A DNA stretch of 64,000 bases from Allacma fusca (Eukaryota > Arthropoda > Collembola > Symphypleona > Sminthuridae), in assembly GCA_947179485.1 (NCBI GenBank), contig OX359247.1, positions 13,864,588 through 13,928,587 on the forward strand, read 5' to 3'. Shown in pieces: positions 32,160 to 45,183 of this stretch (its first letter is position 1; every line of letters starts with the position of its first letter). Made by a program: the position numbers and the translations under genes. The notes beneath the pieces were generated by a model. That model was not told the DNA's origin. It worked only from the letters and a program-made list of their open reading frames with translations, and made no database searches.

Positions 32160-34967
32160 CTACATATATTCCAAATGTACTTCACAATTTTTTAGTACTT
32201 GAATTATTTATTGCTTAATGTTTTATTGGGCTTATACTTTAATGATCTTTACGGTGTCAGAATTTATGCCATGTGTTTTGCTTTAGATAATTATATACCA
32301 GTATATATGTATGTGTCACTAATTCGTACTTTTGAATTTTACTGCACAATGTGTATTGTGACGGCTAGAATGAATAGAGTGGAGTAAGGTACGGTCGCGA
32401 ACTACACGGCGGCCAATAAGAACGAGCACATCTCCACTTGTCAGTTGCTATAGTAAAACATTTGTTGTTGGTGTTTATTGTAATAATTATTACTACTAGT
32501 CTGTATGAAATGATTGGCTAGGTAATGTGTGATGCTTTGAAATGTGGTGAGTTTGTATGATTTTGGGAAAGAGACAGAACTTCTTTTGGTGTGAATGAGA
32601 GAGCACGGCTATTCTAATAAAAAAAAAGCTTTTGTGATTTTCACTACAATTTTCCTTACTAAAATTTAGTACCTTCATTCACACTGGGTAGCAAAGGCTA
32701 CCACAGGTACTTAAAGCGTTGAAAGTGAGGGAAATTTGCTAATAAATAATTTACGTGCGCTGACAGCAGCGCTGGTCCTTCACAAAGTTACCCATCCAGT
32801 CAGGTTGGGTTTGTTCGAGAAGACCTTTTATTATTGAAGCCGATCTGAGGCTCCAACATGTATAATTTAATCTATTTTGAAGTTTTCTATTATTTTCAGG
32901 GATCCTGGAATACAGGTGAGAAGTTTCAAATAACATCATCAAGTAGCTTGAAGATACAGTCCAATTAACTTTCCCACACATGTTTCGGGAAAATTGTAAA
33001 CTTCAGAAGGTAAACACTATGTGTTTAAAATCCTGATGAAACCAATGAAACGACAGGATTTTATTGTTAACATAATTGCATCCTGAAACAAAGAATTTGT
33101 AACATTTCAATACTAAAATGTTATCTTGCAGATTGAAACCGAAGTTTTCTAAAATGTGAATATTGTATATGTTTACATTTACCATTCATTACAGATATTT
33201 CCGTCAATTTTATTACTTAATGTTAAGTGCAAAAATGAACTCCACACCCGGGAACTTAATTCCTAAACACGAGTTATACACACACTTAATAGGAAATAAG
33301 AAGGGCAGTAGTAATTGCTGAGGTTGATTTTTAAATGAGGTTGTCCAAGACTGTGTAAAATACTCCTATGAACTGCAGCCACTGGTTGTAATTTGTAATT
33401 TATGATATCCATATGTACACATGTACATATATACGTGCTACCCTTTCCCTATGGCAATTTGAGGAAGCAATTTTAGATGTTACATACATACATAGATGCG
33501 ATATGAGCAGAAAACTGACCCTCAAAAGTTTCGTGTTGTAAGGCATACAGTGAATGAATACAGTGAGTACAAATAATTCTAGAATCTTAAAAATCTTTTT
33601 AAAATTTTGTCAGCAAAAATTGGATGACGTGCAATTTATTACAAGCACCCTTCGTTCTTCGTTCTGAGAATAAAATTCATAATAAAAGAAGAAGCCTCAA
33701 ATCTCACTTATGCGACGTCCAACCGTTTGTTGTTTATGTGGTACTGTTTTAAATTAGAATAATGTAAAATACATCATTACTACCGTTCTAACTCCTGCGA
33801 CACCCATAAAAAAATTCACTGTTTCATATTATACAGTATACAATAACTTATTTTGAACATGTGTGTACGGGCAAAGTTTCAATTTATCGGCCATAAATTC
33901 TTTATAAAAAGCAACTACATCCAGTTATAACATTACTACACTGCTCCGAGCTGACACTCAAAGCGACTTTATTTATTTTCATGCTGTATATGTACGAAAT
34001 TAAAGTTGGTTGGATAGAATGGCAAATTCGTAGCAGCAAAAATAAGCACTGAAAATGCGGTCAGTGATCCGTCGTGGTATTTACATGGAACTCCACTGAT
34101 AAGATAAATAGTAAGCTTTAATTTAACGAGCTCCATTTACTGGTGTTGTGTATGCATGCATGTAGCTACACATTTACTCTCCCTTTTACAACTCTTCGTG
34201 AGATCAGCCCATAAATAAAACATTTATGCAGGAGTACAAAAGCTGAAGTGCACTGGCATATTTGTTGTTAACTGATCTTCATAGGTCTGAAACTTTATCC
34301 ATATTGCATGGAACAGCAGAATCGATGAACAATGAGCAGTGCTGCACTTTAGAAGGGTTATTTTCCTAAAGCTTTCGTAGTGTAACCATTACATTTGCGG
34401 ATTGGAACTGTTTTTTTAACTTCTTAACAACTCCATAGGAAACCCAATCACTGTGTATGTATACTTATCCCATGTTCCATTCATATATTATCGAACTACT
34501 TTCAACATTTCATTTAACCCACGCATATTTAATGAGAATATTCAGTCATTACTGCAGTGAGTAAAAATTATCATTACTAAATATACATGTGGCAATCAAC
34601 TATTGGTGTAGTAATGGTTCCATAAATAATTTTGTCACAGTAAAACGTTTGGCAAAATCTATAAAGTTCTCCAGTGAACCAGCTACTTACACGTGTGCTT
34701 ACAAATCAATAAAGAATTCGCAGCAGAATTAGACCACGTGTTGGAAAGTATATATTTAGTAAAAAAACGAGAAGAAAAAATCACTCATGTAATTCCTTTC
34801 AGGAGTCACTATCCCAGAGCAATCGTGTATTATTTCCAGAGGAGGATTTTCTATCTAAAATCTAATCTTTACAAATTCACAGTTTGCCACCCGTATTAAA
34901 TATTGCCTGTGCCTTTCTGTAACAAAAGCTACTTTTAACAGTTTCACCTCTGAAATACCTGAAAAAA
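32160..34967. other. No gene recognised
   Basis: About 2.8 kb of AT-rich sequence upstream of the first OBP-like gene, with no exon I can support. It should contain that gene's promoter. Confidence 0.4.
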
Positions 34968-35761
34968 ATGAAATGTTCAATGTGCATAACTTGGGTTTTT
35001 CTTTTAGTAGCGGTAAGTTTCCATACAAATTTAACCATAACTGTATAATTACTTTAAGTGTGGGAAATTATTGTATAAAATTAATCAATTAACTTCTTCA
35101 GGTGCATATTCATGGGAAAGAGGAAAGCGAAGAAATGAAAAAATGCATTAAGGAAAGGAGACGAGGCCTGGTGTCAATAAAGAAAAGTATTGGACTTTGC
35201 GAAACTCTCACTAAAAGTTCCACCGGTACTCAGAATGAAAGTGCTTTTCGGGGGTGTTTGGCCAAGTGCGTTTTTAAGCAGGAAAATGTGGTTAGTAAAT
35301 TTTGTGTATCTTAATTATAAATTTTTAAATATCAAATTATAATCAGCACGCAAAGATGGCAAGTGTAATTAATTCCTGATGATACGAATAACCTTATAAT
35401 TTGTAGCTGGGTGACAATGACGCTATCATTATAGAGTCCTTTGAAAATGGCATTGAAAATCGAGTGTCCGGTGGCCAGCGTAAACTGCTTCTTAACGCCT
35501 TAGAAGAATGTCTTCAGAAACATGGCTCATTGGTGAAACCGGATGATCCAACTTGTCCAGGCTATTTGGAAGTGGGTGTTTGCCTCCAAGTTGCAATAGG
35601 ATCGGTAAAAAATAAAATTAAAGCACATCACAGCATATTATGTGCTTAAATATTTATCAAAAGGTTAACTGATTATGCTTTGATTGTGAACATAGCTGTG
35701 TGAAGATCCAATAGCCTTATTATCTGGGACGAATGCAGATGATCCTAAAGAAGAATTGTAA
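34968..35761 (+). CDS. Odorant-binding-protein-like gene 1
   Basis: Four exons (34968-35012, 35102-35290, 35407-35604, 35696-35761) are joined by three phase-0 introns and give 165 residues. A hydrophobic signal peptide (MKCSMCITWVFLLVA) is encoded mostly by exon 1. Cysteines fall at about 30, 48, 67, 71, 113, 128, 137 and 146. The spacings C-x3-C, C-x41-C, C-x14-C and C-x8-C match the six-cysteine insect OBP fold, and one extra Cys lies between C1 and C2 and one after C6. OBPs are secreted carriers of small hydrophobic ligands in sensillar lymph or other fluids. This is the first of three tandem paralogues. Ligand and tissue cannot be told from sequence. Confidence 0.8.
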
Positions 35762-37356
35762 AAAGATACATTAAGGAAGTCAGATTATTATAAGTGAAAT
35801 TCAGTTATTTACTTTAATTAATTTATTAATGATCCTCAAAATAGATTACTGTTACTGGTGTGATCATGTAAAAAAGAAAATGTTTGGCATGGAATGTATT
35901 CAGTTATACTTTATATACTGTATGTATTAAAGCACAGAACAAAGTGGGGTTATACATACATATGTATGTAGTTTTTTATATGCTTTTAGCACACTTTTTT
36001 GGCAGCCGTCTGAATTCTGACTTCCAGTAGGAGCTGCGGTAATCAAATAATTCGATTTTTATTATCATTACTGAATTAAGTGAAGAATTTTTTTTTCCGA
36101 ATCTCGATTTGATTGCTTTTTTTACCTTTATTATTTATATTATCCCCCATGAATTCGTAAATCGGTTTGTCCGGATAAGTTATTTATTCACCTGCTTCAA
36201 CAGGCTAATGAAGTGATTCGCTATAAGGGACTCCTTCTAATCGTTTGTAGTACACACAGCCAAGGTTCTTATTTATTTATCTGTCATCCTTTTTGTTTAC
36301 CTTCATAAGTTGTTTTATAATAATTATTAGTATTTCTGTAATCACTGTTCTGAATTCTGTATCGATGAAATGGGCGCCTCATAAAAAGTCCTCAGTATAC
36401 TTACATCGAATTAAATTGATCGCAAACTGGATTTGGGACAGGAAATCCCTATTCATTATATCCGAAATCACTTCTAAGGGCATTCCTTATAGCAAGAGTA
36501 TTTATACTGTATTAAACACTCCACTCAGACTTTAGTTACGTCGACCGAATTGCACCAAAGATGAAGGATGTATACAGCTGGCTAAATTTTAAAAAGTACC
36601 ATCTGCACTTCGTAACTTATGCTTTTTAATGGGGACTGCTATGAAATTGTGTTTTTAAAATTTAACCAACGATACACTGTTTATTTTCGGTGTTTGGAAC
36701 AAATACCAAAATAACTCTTGCCCAAATCCTAATAATTAAAAAGTTGTTACGGTTTTTCGTAAAGTCCCCCGAAATGAGTTTCTCGAAATTTGGAAGACAG
36801 GCAGGTCCGCTTTATTCTGAAAAATATTGCCCAGATAAGTCTTATGCCTTACTGCTTTAAAAGAAATAGCGGATGACGATGAATTCAAATTTTGAAATTT
36901 GTACACGTAACTCATAAAATGTAATCATGTTTGTACAATATCATAGCATTCGGGGTGGTTCTACAGTTGGCACATTCAGCTATTGGAAACAAAATAATCT
37001 TTTGGTAACTCTCATGTTGAAACAACTATTCAGAAAAGTGAAATCCTTTGGCGATGGTTTAAAATCTCAAATAATATAGGAGTAATATAACCCTCTGCAA
37101 GCCAAAAAGTGACAATCCTTGAAGAAAGAGCATTATAAAGACTAAATTATCCTTTATGACTCGACAGAAAATCAAGACAATTAAACAATTCGCAATTGTT
37201 CTTGAAAATGAAAACCTACTGTAAATAAATTACTTCTATTGGAAAGAAATCTTGGCCCTTGAATTTACAGTGACATCAGTTAGTCATTTGGGGTCTTCCG
37301 CTGGGTCCGTCATCATATATAATTACATACAACCGTTCACAAGAAATTCAGAGAAA
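35762..37356. other. Intergenic, OBP-like genes 1 and 2
   Basis: AT-rich sequence. A TATATAAT word at about 37315, roughly 40 bp before the gene 2 ATG, is a possible TATA box. Confidence 0.4.
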
Positions 37357-38169
37357 ATGAAGACTGCAATGTTTTGCATATGGCTAATTTTGGTAGTGGT
37401 GGTGGTAAGATTATAAATAATATATTTTGAAAGTGTATACTAATTAAAATATTAACATAAATATTTTAAAATTCCAGGTTCATGTGCATTGTCAAGATGA
37501 TGAAATGGATGAAGAAAAGAGTGAGGAATACAGACAGTGTAATAAAGAGAGGAGACGAGCACTTGTGTCACTCAAGAAAAATCTTGAATTTTGCGACAAC
37601 GATAAAACCATCGAGGGGTCAAGATGTGACCCTGCGGTTAGAGGATGCTTATGCAAATGCGTACTGGCGAAGGAAGGGATTGTTAGTAGATTTTAAATAA
37701 GTTTCTTCTTCATTCTATATAAAATCTCTGTATTATATGTATATTCCTTTTTACTTTTATAAAATTCAATTAATATTATTCTCACTTTTAGTTGGACGAA
37801 AATGGTGCTGTTACAATTGAAGCGGTCAAAGAAATTGTTGAAAATCGGGCTTCTGGAGAGCTGCAAACACGCTTTTTAACACTTCTGGAAGGGTGCCTTC
37901 AGGAGCATGGTTCTCTGATCAAGCCAGAAGATCCGGCTTGTGGCGGTTATGAGGTGTTCGGACACTGTCTTGAAGGGGGAATTGAGAAGGTGTGTACCCA
38001 GTATTTGTGCTCAAAAATAAAGATAGTTGGGGTTTTCGTACGATTTTAAAAATTTTATACCAATTTGAAAAAGCATTAACTGCTCATTTTTATTTTGTAG
38101 ATATGTGAGGATCCTGAACAAGAGACGACGGAATTAGAAGCGGCAGAGGCCCCAAAAGATGAGCTATAA
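37357..38169 (+). CDS. Odorant-binding-protein-like gene 2
   Basis: Exons 37357-37404, 37478-37681, 37792-37989 and 38101-38169, with phase-0 introns, encode 172 residues. The signal peptide is MKTAMFCIWLILVVVV. The eight cysteines of gene 1 are conserved (YRQC, EFC, RGC, KC, EGC, AC, HC, ICED), including C-x3-C and C-x8-C spacing. Three further cysteines occur at about 21, 66 and 75. Exon lengths match gene 1 closely (exon 3 is 198 bp in both), which shows tandem duplication. The tail is acidic. The likely role is extracellular binding of small hydrophobic ligands. Confidence 0.8.
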
Positions 38170-38294
38170 TCAATTTTGAAGATGTCAATTCCTACAAGTA
38201 CTAGCAATTCAACATTGTTTGATTTTCGCCCTACTAATATTTTAAAATTACTTACGATGTTTAATTTATTGAAGTTTAATCAGTTTAACATTGG

Positions 38295-38300
38295 AATAAA
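38295..38300 (+). promoter_or_regulatory. Poly(A) signal, OBP-like gene 2
   Basis: AATAAA lies about 125 bp after the stop codon of OBP-like gene 2. Confidence 0.55.
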
Positions 38301-39471
38301 TGTAATCTGAACCACTACCATAAAAAATCATTTCAATACATTATACTGTTACTTTTGCATGAAGAATCATTGTCATTAGTGTCATTAGTCATTACCATTA
38401 AAAGAATACACTTAATACCAATATAGATCTGTAGAGACAGTAAGACCAATATGCTGAATCCCATGAGCATTCAACAACAAAAGGAAATAAAGCTGAAAAA
38501 AATCTCATCATTCCACGTTGCCACATTTTTTCTTTTGTGGAGTTTTGAAATAATTAATTGGTATAGTTCAAAAATGGTAATACCTTGAAGCTTAAGTTTT
38601 CTAGACCAGACAACTAACTGTTTGTTAACTGTTTTAAGTAAGCATTAATTTTTAGCCATTCCCAGCATAATTATGTGTTCATCATTTTACAGCGAAAATC
38701 TTTCTTTTCCAGTTATGATGAGGTTCCACATTTTTCCAGTTTATACAATTTGTGGAATGTAGCTGTGCTGTAACCTTCATTGACTTTTCGTATGAAGAAG
38801 TGTGCAAAAAATTATTTACTTACAATATCGTACTTACAAGGTTCACATTTATTTTACAAGGTTTACAAGTTTCAATAAAATTGTAACAAATGCTAATATC
38901 ATTACATTTTAACTTTAAGTAAATTAATGGTAAAATAGTATCATGAAGTTATACAATGATGGCCAATGGCAAGAGAATCGATTGTACAGAATTCTCAAAA
39001 ATCAGATATTATGGCACTCACACTCTATTATCTGCAACAGTTCAATAAGTAAAATTTCATATGCTCCCAACATACAGTATTGTAATAATTTTTAAGCGTT
39101 TTTTAACTGTTTCATTGGAAATACCAGTGTTCCGAATACTGACAGAGGTAACTTACTCTTCAATGTTACATCCAAGCATTCATTTATGTACATAAGCAAT
39201 GTAAATGATTCCGATTGTGAATATCGCATAGAATACAAAAATTTCACAATGAAACATTACCAGCTACTATGTAGCTATTGTTTTGGCCCTGCTCGGAACG
39301 CCGATCCTAATAATAATTATTATCAATTGTTCTGCAAAGTGAAACTCAAAACTCAAGGTTTCAACCTAAAATAATTCTAAGATTCAACTTATCCACGTCT
39401 ATATATTCAGACAGCTTGCTCTTTGCTCCTATACACTTATTAACTATTTAAGACATTTTACAAGGGGTAAA
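38301..39471. other. Intergenic, OBP-like genes 2 and 3
   Basis: AT-rich sequence. A CTATATATTCAG word near 39400, about 75 bp before the gene 3 ATG, may be its TATA box. Confidence 0.4.
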
Positions 39472-40329
39472 ATGAGACAACTAATTCATTTCGCTGGCTT
39501 CATCCTTTTGATGTTGGTAAGCTCTACCTTATTTACACTGACAATTAAATCAGCTTCCCATTTTTTCGATTATACTTATGAGTTGCTACGCAAAAATTCC
39601 CTCAAGCATTAAACAAAATACAATTTTATATGGCGCATATCTCAGGTGTTGGTCCAAGGTGAAGAGATAAGTAAAGAAGTCAGACAATGCAATAAGGAAC
39701 GCAAACGACTGATGGTAGGTCTCAAGAAAAGAATTGATATCTGTCTAACGAAGGTTTCCTCCTCAACAGGAGATGAGGCCAGCATTCGAGGTTGCATTGC
39801 AAAATGTGTGTTCAGGATGGAAAAGGCGGTACGAAGTTTTCTATAAGTATTTATTATTATCACACTACGGGTTAACACTGCCCCATCATTACCTACAACA
39901 TCTTTTAAATCTCTCTCATAAAAATCCCCAATTCTTCATTTCTTAGTTGGACGAAAATGATGACCTTACAGAAGCATCTTTCCGGCAATGTTTCGAGTCC
40001 CGGTTTACAGGTCAGACCCGCGATCTTCTCCTGCAAGTATACAGAAAGTGTGAGGAGAAATTTGGAGCAGTAGCAAAATCCGATGAGCTTTGCACAGGCT
40101 ACGAATCCTTGGGTCTTTGCATTGAGTCCGGATTTTACACCGTAAGAAATGAGTCTCCGAAATTTCAACCCAAATAAAAATTATTCCTTATATTATTTCG
40201 AAATAATTACCAATATTTATAAAATTTGACGCTAAATATCATCTGTCCGCATTCCAGTTATGCGAAGATCTCCAAGCTTTGATAGCGCCACCTACAGAAG
40301 ACGAAGATGCTTCCAAAACTGAGCTGTAG
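39472..40329 (+). CDS. Odorant-binding-protein-like gene 3
   Basis: Exons 39472-39516, 39646-39828, 39947-40141 and 40258-40329, all with phase-0 introns, give 164 residues. The signal peptide is MRQLIHFAGFILLML. The same cysteine framework is present (VRQC, DIC, RGCIAKC, RKC, LC-x8-C, LCED), with one additional Cys early in exon 3 (FRQC). Exon 3 begins LDEND, as exon 3 of gene 2 begins LDENG, so genes 2 and 3 share features that gene 1 (LGDND) has changed. An 8-cysteine secreted OBP-like ligand carrier is the best reading. Confidence 0.8.
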
Positions 40330-40569
40330 CATCCCAAAGATGGCTTCAACACTCTTACAAGAGGTGGTCTCTTTCGGTGTCTCACTTCGCCCCTAATAAT
40401 TCCTGTCGTACGAATCACCCACACACGAAAACGCAACAGAATCTCCAACTCACGACATGAACAATGAACTCTTAATTAGTAAGTAATTATATTCATTTCA
40501 GTTACAAATTAAAACGTTTGGAATAGAATTTTAAATCGGGGAATAATAAGCTCATGTTAAACTGACTTG

Positions 40570-40575
40570 AATAAA
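40570..40575 (+). promoter_or_regulatory. Poly(A) signal, OBP-like gene 3
   Basis: AATAAA lies about 240 bp downstream of the gene 3 stop codon, with a second AATAAAC word shortly after. Confidence 0.5.
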
Positions 40576-40872
40576 ATTTAAATAATAAACTAATGGAATT
40601 GGAAAAAAAATCATGTTTGGCTATTCATCTGGATGAGCACTGGAATTTTATTTTGTAACAAACAGGAAGAAGGCAAAGTTACGCAATTGCATACACAAAT
40701 GAACATGTACGTCAGGTCAGGACATGCAAATTAAACCCCAGCACTTAACACATAGCGTCGGCTCATACGCGCGGAGTCCAGGATTAACCAACGTTCGTGG
40801 TTCGTATGACTTTCAACGTCGCAGAATAACAAACAAAAATAATCTGTTGACCGGTGAAATTACTATTAGTCA

Positions 40873-41488
40873 CAAAGGTGTCCAAAAGGTTCAGCCTACC
40901 TAAAATACTACATATTTTTAGCAGCTTTGCCTTCCCTACATATTAACCTACATTATTTATCAAAAATAAATTGCCTACCTATTTGCCTACATATATACTC
41001 CTGTAATGTTTCTGCCTATATTTTAGCCTATAAAGGCATATTTTTTAGCCTATAAAGACCTATTTTTAGCCTATAAAGACCTATTTTTTAGCTTATAAAG
41101 ACCCATTTTTAGCCTATAAAGGCTCATTTTTTCAACTAAAAATCATCTATGTACATATGTACGTGCAATCGTAACACATGAAAAAAATCAAACTACTAAA
41201 ATGTCACGTATTTGAAGAATATTTTTGAGATTTATTTTAAGGTTAAATCAAAAAATTGCTTGACAAATTTGTCAATAGATTATTAAATATGCCTATTTTT
41301 ACCTTTGCAAACTGCCTACCTTGTTCCTAAATAAAAAGTGAACTCTTGCAGCTCCTACATATAATATAGGATTAATTTTAGCGGTAATTACTGCACCCTA
41401 TTTTACTACCTATAATTACTTGGATTTTGCATCCTGCCTATTTTTATCCTATATATAGGCCTATAAATAGGATAGGTGGACACCTTTG
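40873..41488. mobile_element. Short non-autonomous hAT-type element, 616 bp
   Basis: Terminal inverted repeats of 12 bp (CAAAGGTGTCCA and its complement) are flanked by the 8 bp duplication ATTAGTCA (40865-40872 and 41489-41496). The interior has many GCCTA/TAGGC words near both ends and a tandem array at 41021-41131. There is no coding capacity. Confidence 0.85.
41021..41131 (+). repeat. Tandem repeat of a roughly 23 bp unit
   Basis: The unit TTTTTAGCCTATAAAGRCC/Y-AT recurs about five times with slight length changes inside the hAT-type element. Confidence 0.8.
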
Positions 41489-41727
41489 ATTAGTCATATA
41501 AAGTATAGAGTTGATAATTATCAAGTTATGACCTGACGTCCCAGAATCAGTAAATATATACAGAGTTAACTATAACTTAAACTATAGGTCAACCCCTGAG
41601 TCCAGGAATAGTAATTAAATCGTTTCTCATTTGGATTTAGTTCACCCAACGATTGACCACGGGAACCCGGGTGACCTTGTTTGTTGGTTGCAGCTAGATC
41701 TGAAATTATTTGTTTAAGGAAAAGGTC

Positions 41728-44383
41728 ATGGTAAGTTTCATGTCGGATATTTATGTTAGTTTAGATAGTTATGTTATAAGACTATTTATTAAGGAGGAAT
41801 TAGATGGATTGTGCTGGAGTGCATTGGTTATTGTGAAACCCCTGATTTCATAATTTTAGAATCGAATAATAAATGATAAATAAATGTAAGGTTTGTTTTT
41901 TGATTCCTGGTGTGTTTTGACGATTGCTGGGTAATTGTATGCTTGCAGGAATGCGCTCAATGTCAAGGGGAGGCCAACCGGAAATGCACGGGTTGTTGGA
42001 ACGTGGTGTATTGCACGGAAGAGCATCAGAGACAGCATTGGACTGAGCACAAGAAGACGTGCTCACCACCATTGGCTTTGAAAACAGATCTTGTCTTCGG
42101 GCAACATTGGGTGGCTGCGAGGGACCTGAGTCCGGGAACATTACTCGTGAAGGAGCTCCCAGCGCTGAAGCTCTCATCGTGGCCTTTCGGAATCCATGAC
42201 TTCTACGAGTGGAATGATGATGCTACTTGTCTTGGGTGCGGGTTCCATATTAGAGAGCCTTGCTTCAACTACTTGTGTTCCAAGTGTGGTTGGCCTGTGT
42301 GTGACGTGGATTGTGAGAAGGTACATGATATGTACATTTTGATTAAGGGACAATCGGCGATATTTTGTAGATGAGGATTACTTACATATGAGTATATTTC
42401 TAATAAAATAATTGACTTTATTTTAGGCTTCAATCCATGCCGATAATGAGTGCCAGGTATTTTCGGGGAAAAATTTCTCATTCCCTCCTCCGGAGGTATC
42501 ACTGATAAGTCCGAGGAGGATTGATTGGGCAGTGTCCGCGATCCGTGCAAGTCGACTCAAAATTACGAATCCTAGATTGTATCGGGAACTGAATAAACTT
42601 CAGCATAAGCCCAGCATCCCTATGCCGAGAATGTTTGAAGAGACGTTGAGGACGGCCGTGCATGTATTGAATGTACTTCTTGATATTGAGTCTATGGGGA
42701 TGTCAGCTGATGAAATCGTCAGATTATTTTGGATTGTCAAGCTAAATGCCTTTAACTGTGCTGAAATGGAAAATGAGGAGGAAGGAAATGAACGGTAACA
42801 TTTCATGAAACTCCTCGTGTGATTGTTTTGTAATTTTTGCTATCATAAAGCATGATATTTAGGTCTTGGACCTTAAGCATAGTGTATGGCCTTCAATGTG
42901 CAGTGTAGCCTGTACACATGTTTTGACGTACTTGCTCATTTGTATTCTAAAATTTCATCATGTTCATGCGAAATCCGAACTGCATGTAATATGTAGACAA
43001 TGTAATTATGTAGGTATACAATTGTAGGTATTGCCTAGTGTTGAACAAAAATGGAATATTAAGAAACTTTTTAACTACCCCATGCGTGTGCCGTGTGATA
43101 GTTTCCCCGTTTAGTTTATACCCTACCCGAATTCCAAGTCACGCTTAAAGTAGATATGAGATGCACAACATATCAATAGTAATTGCATGGACATATAGTT
43201 GGGCCTACAGTTTAAACCATGCCTTAAAGATTGCATAAAAGATCTAGCTGATACTTCCTAAGTTTGAAATTTGTACCATATTATGTTACTTGTATATTCG
43301 AGTTTTTGTTTGTTGTTGTATATATTTTAGTGCACGTACGGATTGTTTGTACCCGAAGTTGAGCAAGTTTAACAATTCTTGCGCTCCAAATTGTTCTTAT
43401 TCGATGAAACCGAAACCCCCGGATTATCGAATGATGGTCAGAACTGCCATAGCGGTCAAACAAGGCGAACCTCTTACAATCCCCTACACCGACATTTTAT
43501 GCGGAGCTTTCGAGGAACGGCAAAAGGGTTTTACTAAACGGTTCTTTTTTATTTGTAAATGTAAGCGGTGCGTCGATCCTTCTGAATTAGGAACTTACTA
43601 CTCAGCAGTAGCCTGTAAGCCTTGTTACGAAGATCGGCAGAATGGAGCAGAAATGGATGCCAATATAGGGTACTTGCTACCAGAAGATCCCTATCAAGCT
43701 CTCGCGGATGGCAAATGGGCACTTTGGAAATGCAATAGGTGCAACAAAAAAACATCTGCAAGTACATTCCTTCCAACCGTTGAAAAGCTCTCACGTCTGG
43801 TTAAGAAACCTGTGATGAGTCTCCAGATGGCGGAGAAGTTGAAAAAGCAATACAGTGAGAAGTTTCTGCATCCCAACCATTGGATACTGCAGCTAGCTTC
43901 TCAAGGAGCGTTGCAACATTGGGATAAAATGACAGCACAAGATACAGATGAGTTTCCCTTCGAGGCTTTTAAAACCCATTTGTTTTATAGGCTGGAAGCT
44001 GAGAATGTCCTCAACCCGGGTATTTCCCATGATCGGGGTAATAAATTTTAACAATAAGTATACAATTATTGTATTTACTATCATATTATAAACCTATGGT
44101 CGAGTTTTGGAAATCAGTAATTTACATTCGTTTTTCATTTTTAGCTCACCTTCAGAGGGACTTCGTCAGAGCAGCATTAACCACTCAACAGCTGGAGAAA
44201 AGTGGTACAACGTCTTCAGAAAAAGTCGATCTAGTGAAAACTTGTTACGAATTTATCCGCGAATCCAATAAATTCTTCGAATATTACCAAGAAGGAGTGC
44301 CACAAGGAGCCATTAACTTTCTTGTTACTTCCCATCTGAAAAACGTCGTTGAAGAAATCATGGAGGCCTTGAGTGTGGTTTAG
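41728..44383 (+). CDS. SET and MYND domain protein (SmydA-like)
   Basis: Exons 41728-41730 (ATG alone), 41949-42320, 42427-42794, 43331-44037 and 44145-44383 keep phase (0, 0, 2, 1) and give 562 residues. A MYND zinc finger begins at residue 3 (CAQC, CTGC, YC-x3-H-x7-H-x3-C). The SET core shows NNSCAPNC (about 262-269), GEPLTIPYTD and the post-SET FICKCKRC (about 322-328). These proteins are protein-lysine methyltransferases or relatives, acting in nucleus or cytoplasm; the MYND-SET architecture matches the arthropod SmydA group. SET position NNSC replaces the usual NHSC, so catalytic activity is uncertain. The start is a one-codon coding exon: exon 2 has no ATG upstream of the zinc finger. 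Confidence 0.88.
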
Positions 44384-44743
44384 GCGCTGACCCGTGAAAT
44401 TTCACTGAACTCCGAAACAAGGATGTGGTTCTTGATGATCGGGTTCAATTTTTTTGACTAACGACAAGGTTGAGGTTATATTTGTCGTGTGTTACTTTCG
44501 CCTATTTTACTTTTTATTGTTGATGTATCGACGCTGTTACAGATTTTATTGCTACTTTGAATTTTTTAGACAATACTGTAGAACATTGAAATAACTTAAT
44601 TATTTCATACCTTTAGGCCTATATTTTTAATCTTTATTCAAACAGTTGGACTTTGTTTTCCGACTTTAGATATGCATGAAAATTTTTTAAATATTGTTAA
44701 AAACATTTCAAATTTTGTGAATTCGTAGTACCTTTGCTATTCC

Positions 44744-44749
44744 AATAAA
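44744..44749 (+). promoter_or_regulatory. Poly(A) signal, SET/MYND gene
   Basis: AATAAA lies about 360 bp past the stop codon and is the first canonical signal there. Confidence 0.6.
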
Positions 44750-45183
44750 GACTTAATTGAACTCAATCACAATCCCTCAGGCTTTCGTAAATCTCTAAAT
44801 CATATTTCCACGTTCTCCGATAACTTGCCAGACCTAGACCTAGACCTAGAACTCCTTGAACAATTGCATGCATGTGCACACCATGACGCGGGAGCTGGAG
44901 TGCATGCAATTTAGAAATATGAACTTTTGTTCTGCCATTTGCCATTTCCGATTTCATTTCATTCAGATTCGGATTTTAGCTATTCTGTCAGCTGCAAGTT
45001 GTACTGTTGTAAATTATTTTTAAAACAAGTTTTGAAGATCATTAATACAAATAAATATTATCATGTGTTGAGCATGCAATTGGTGGCTAGCTAATTTCGT
45101 AATTAGTATCAGAATAATTGAACTTCGAATCCGCGGTGCACAGGCACAGGTCATAATTGTTTCTACACACAAAAGTCGTAATC
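44750..45183. other. Intergenic
   Basis: Holds three copies of CTAGAC at about 44829-44847 and no gene. It should contain the promoter of the FASTK-family gene. Confidence 0.4.

Noticed and set aside
39642-39878. Minus-strand ORF over OBP-like gene 3 exon 2
   Set aside because: The plus strand has the conserved cysteine pattern and matching introns in all three paralogues.
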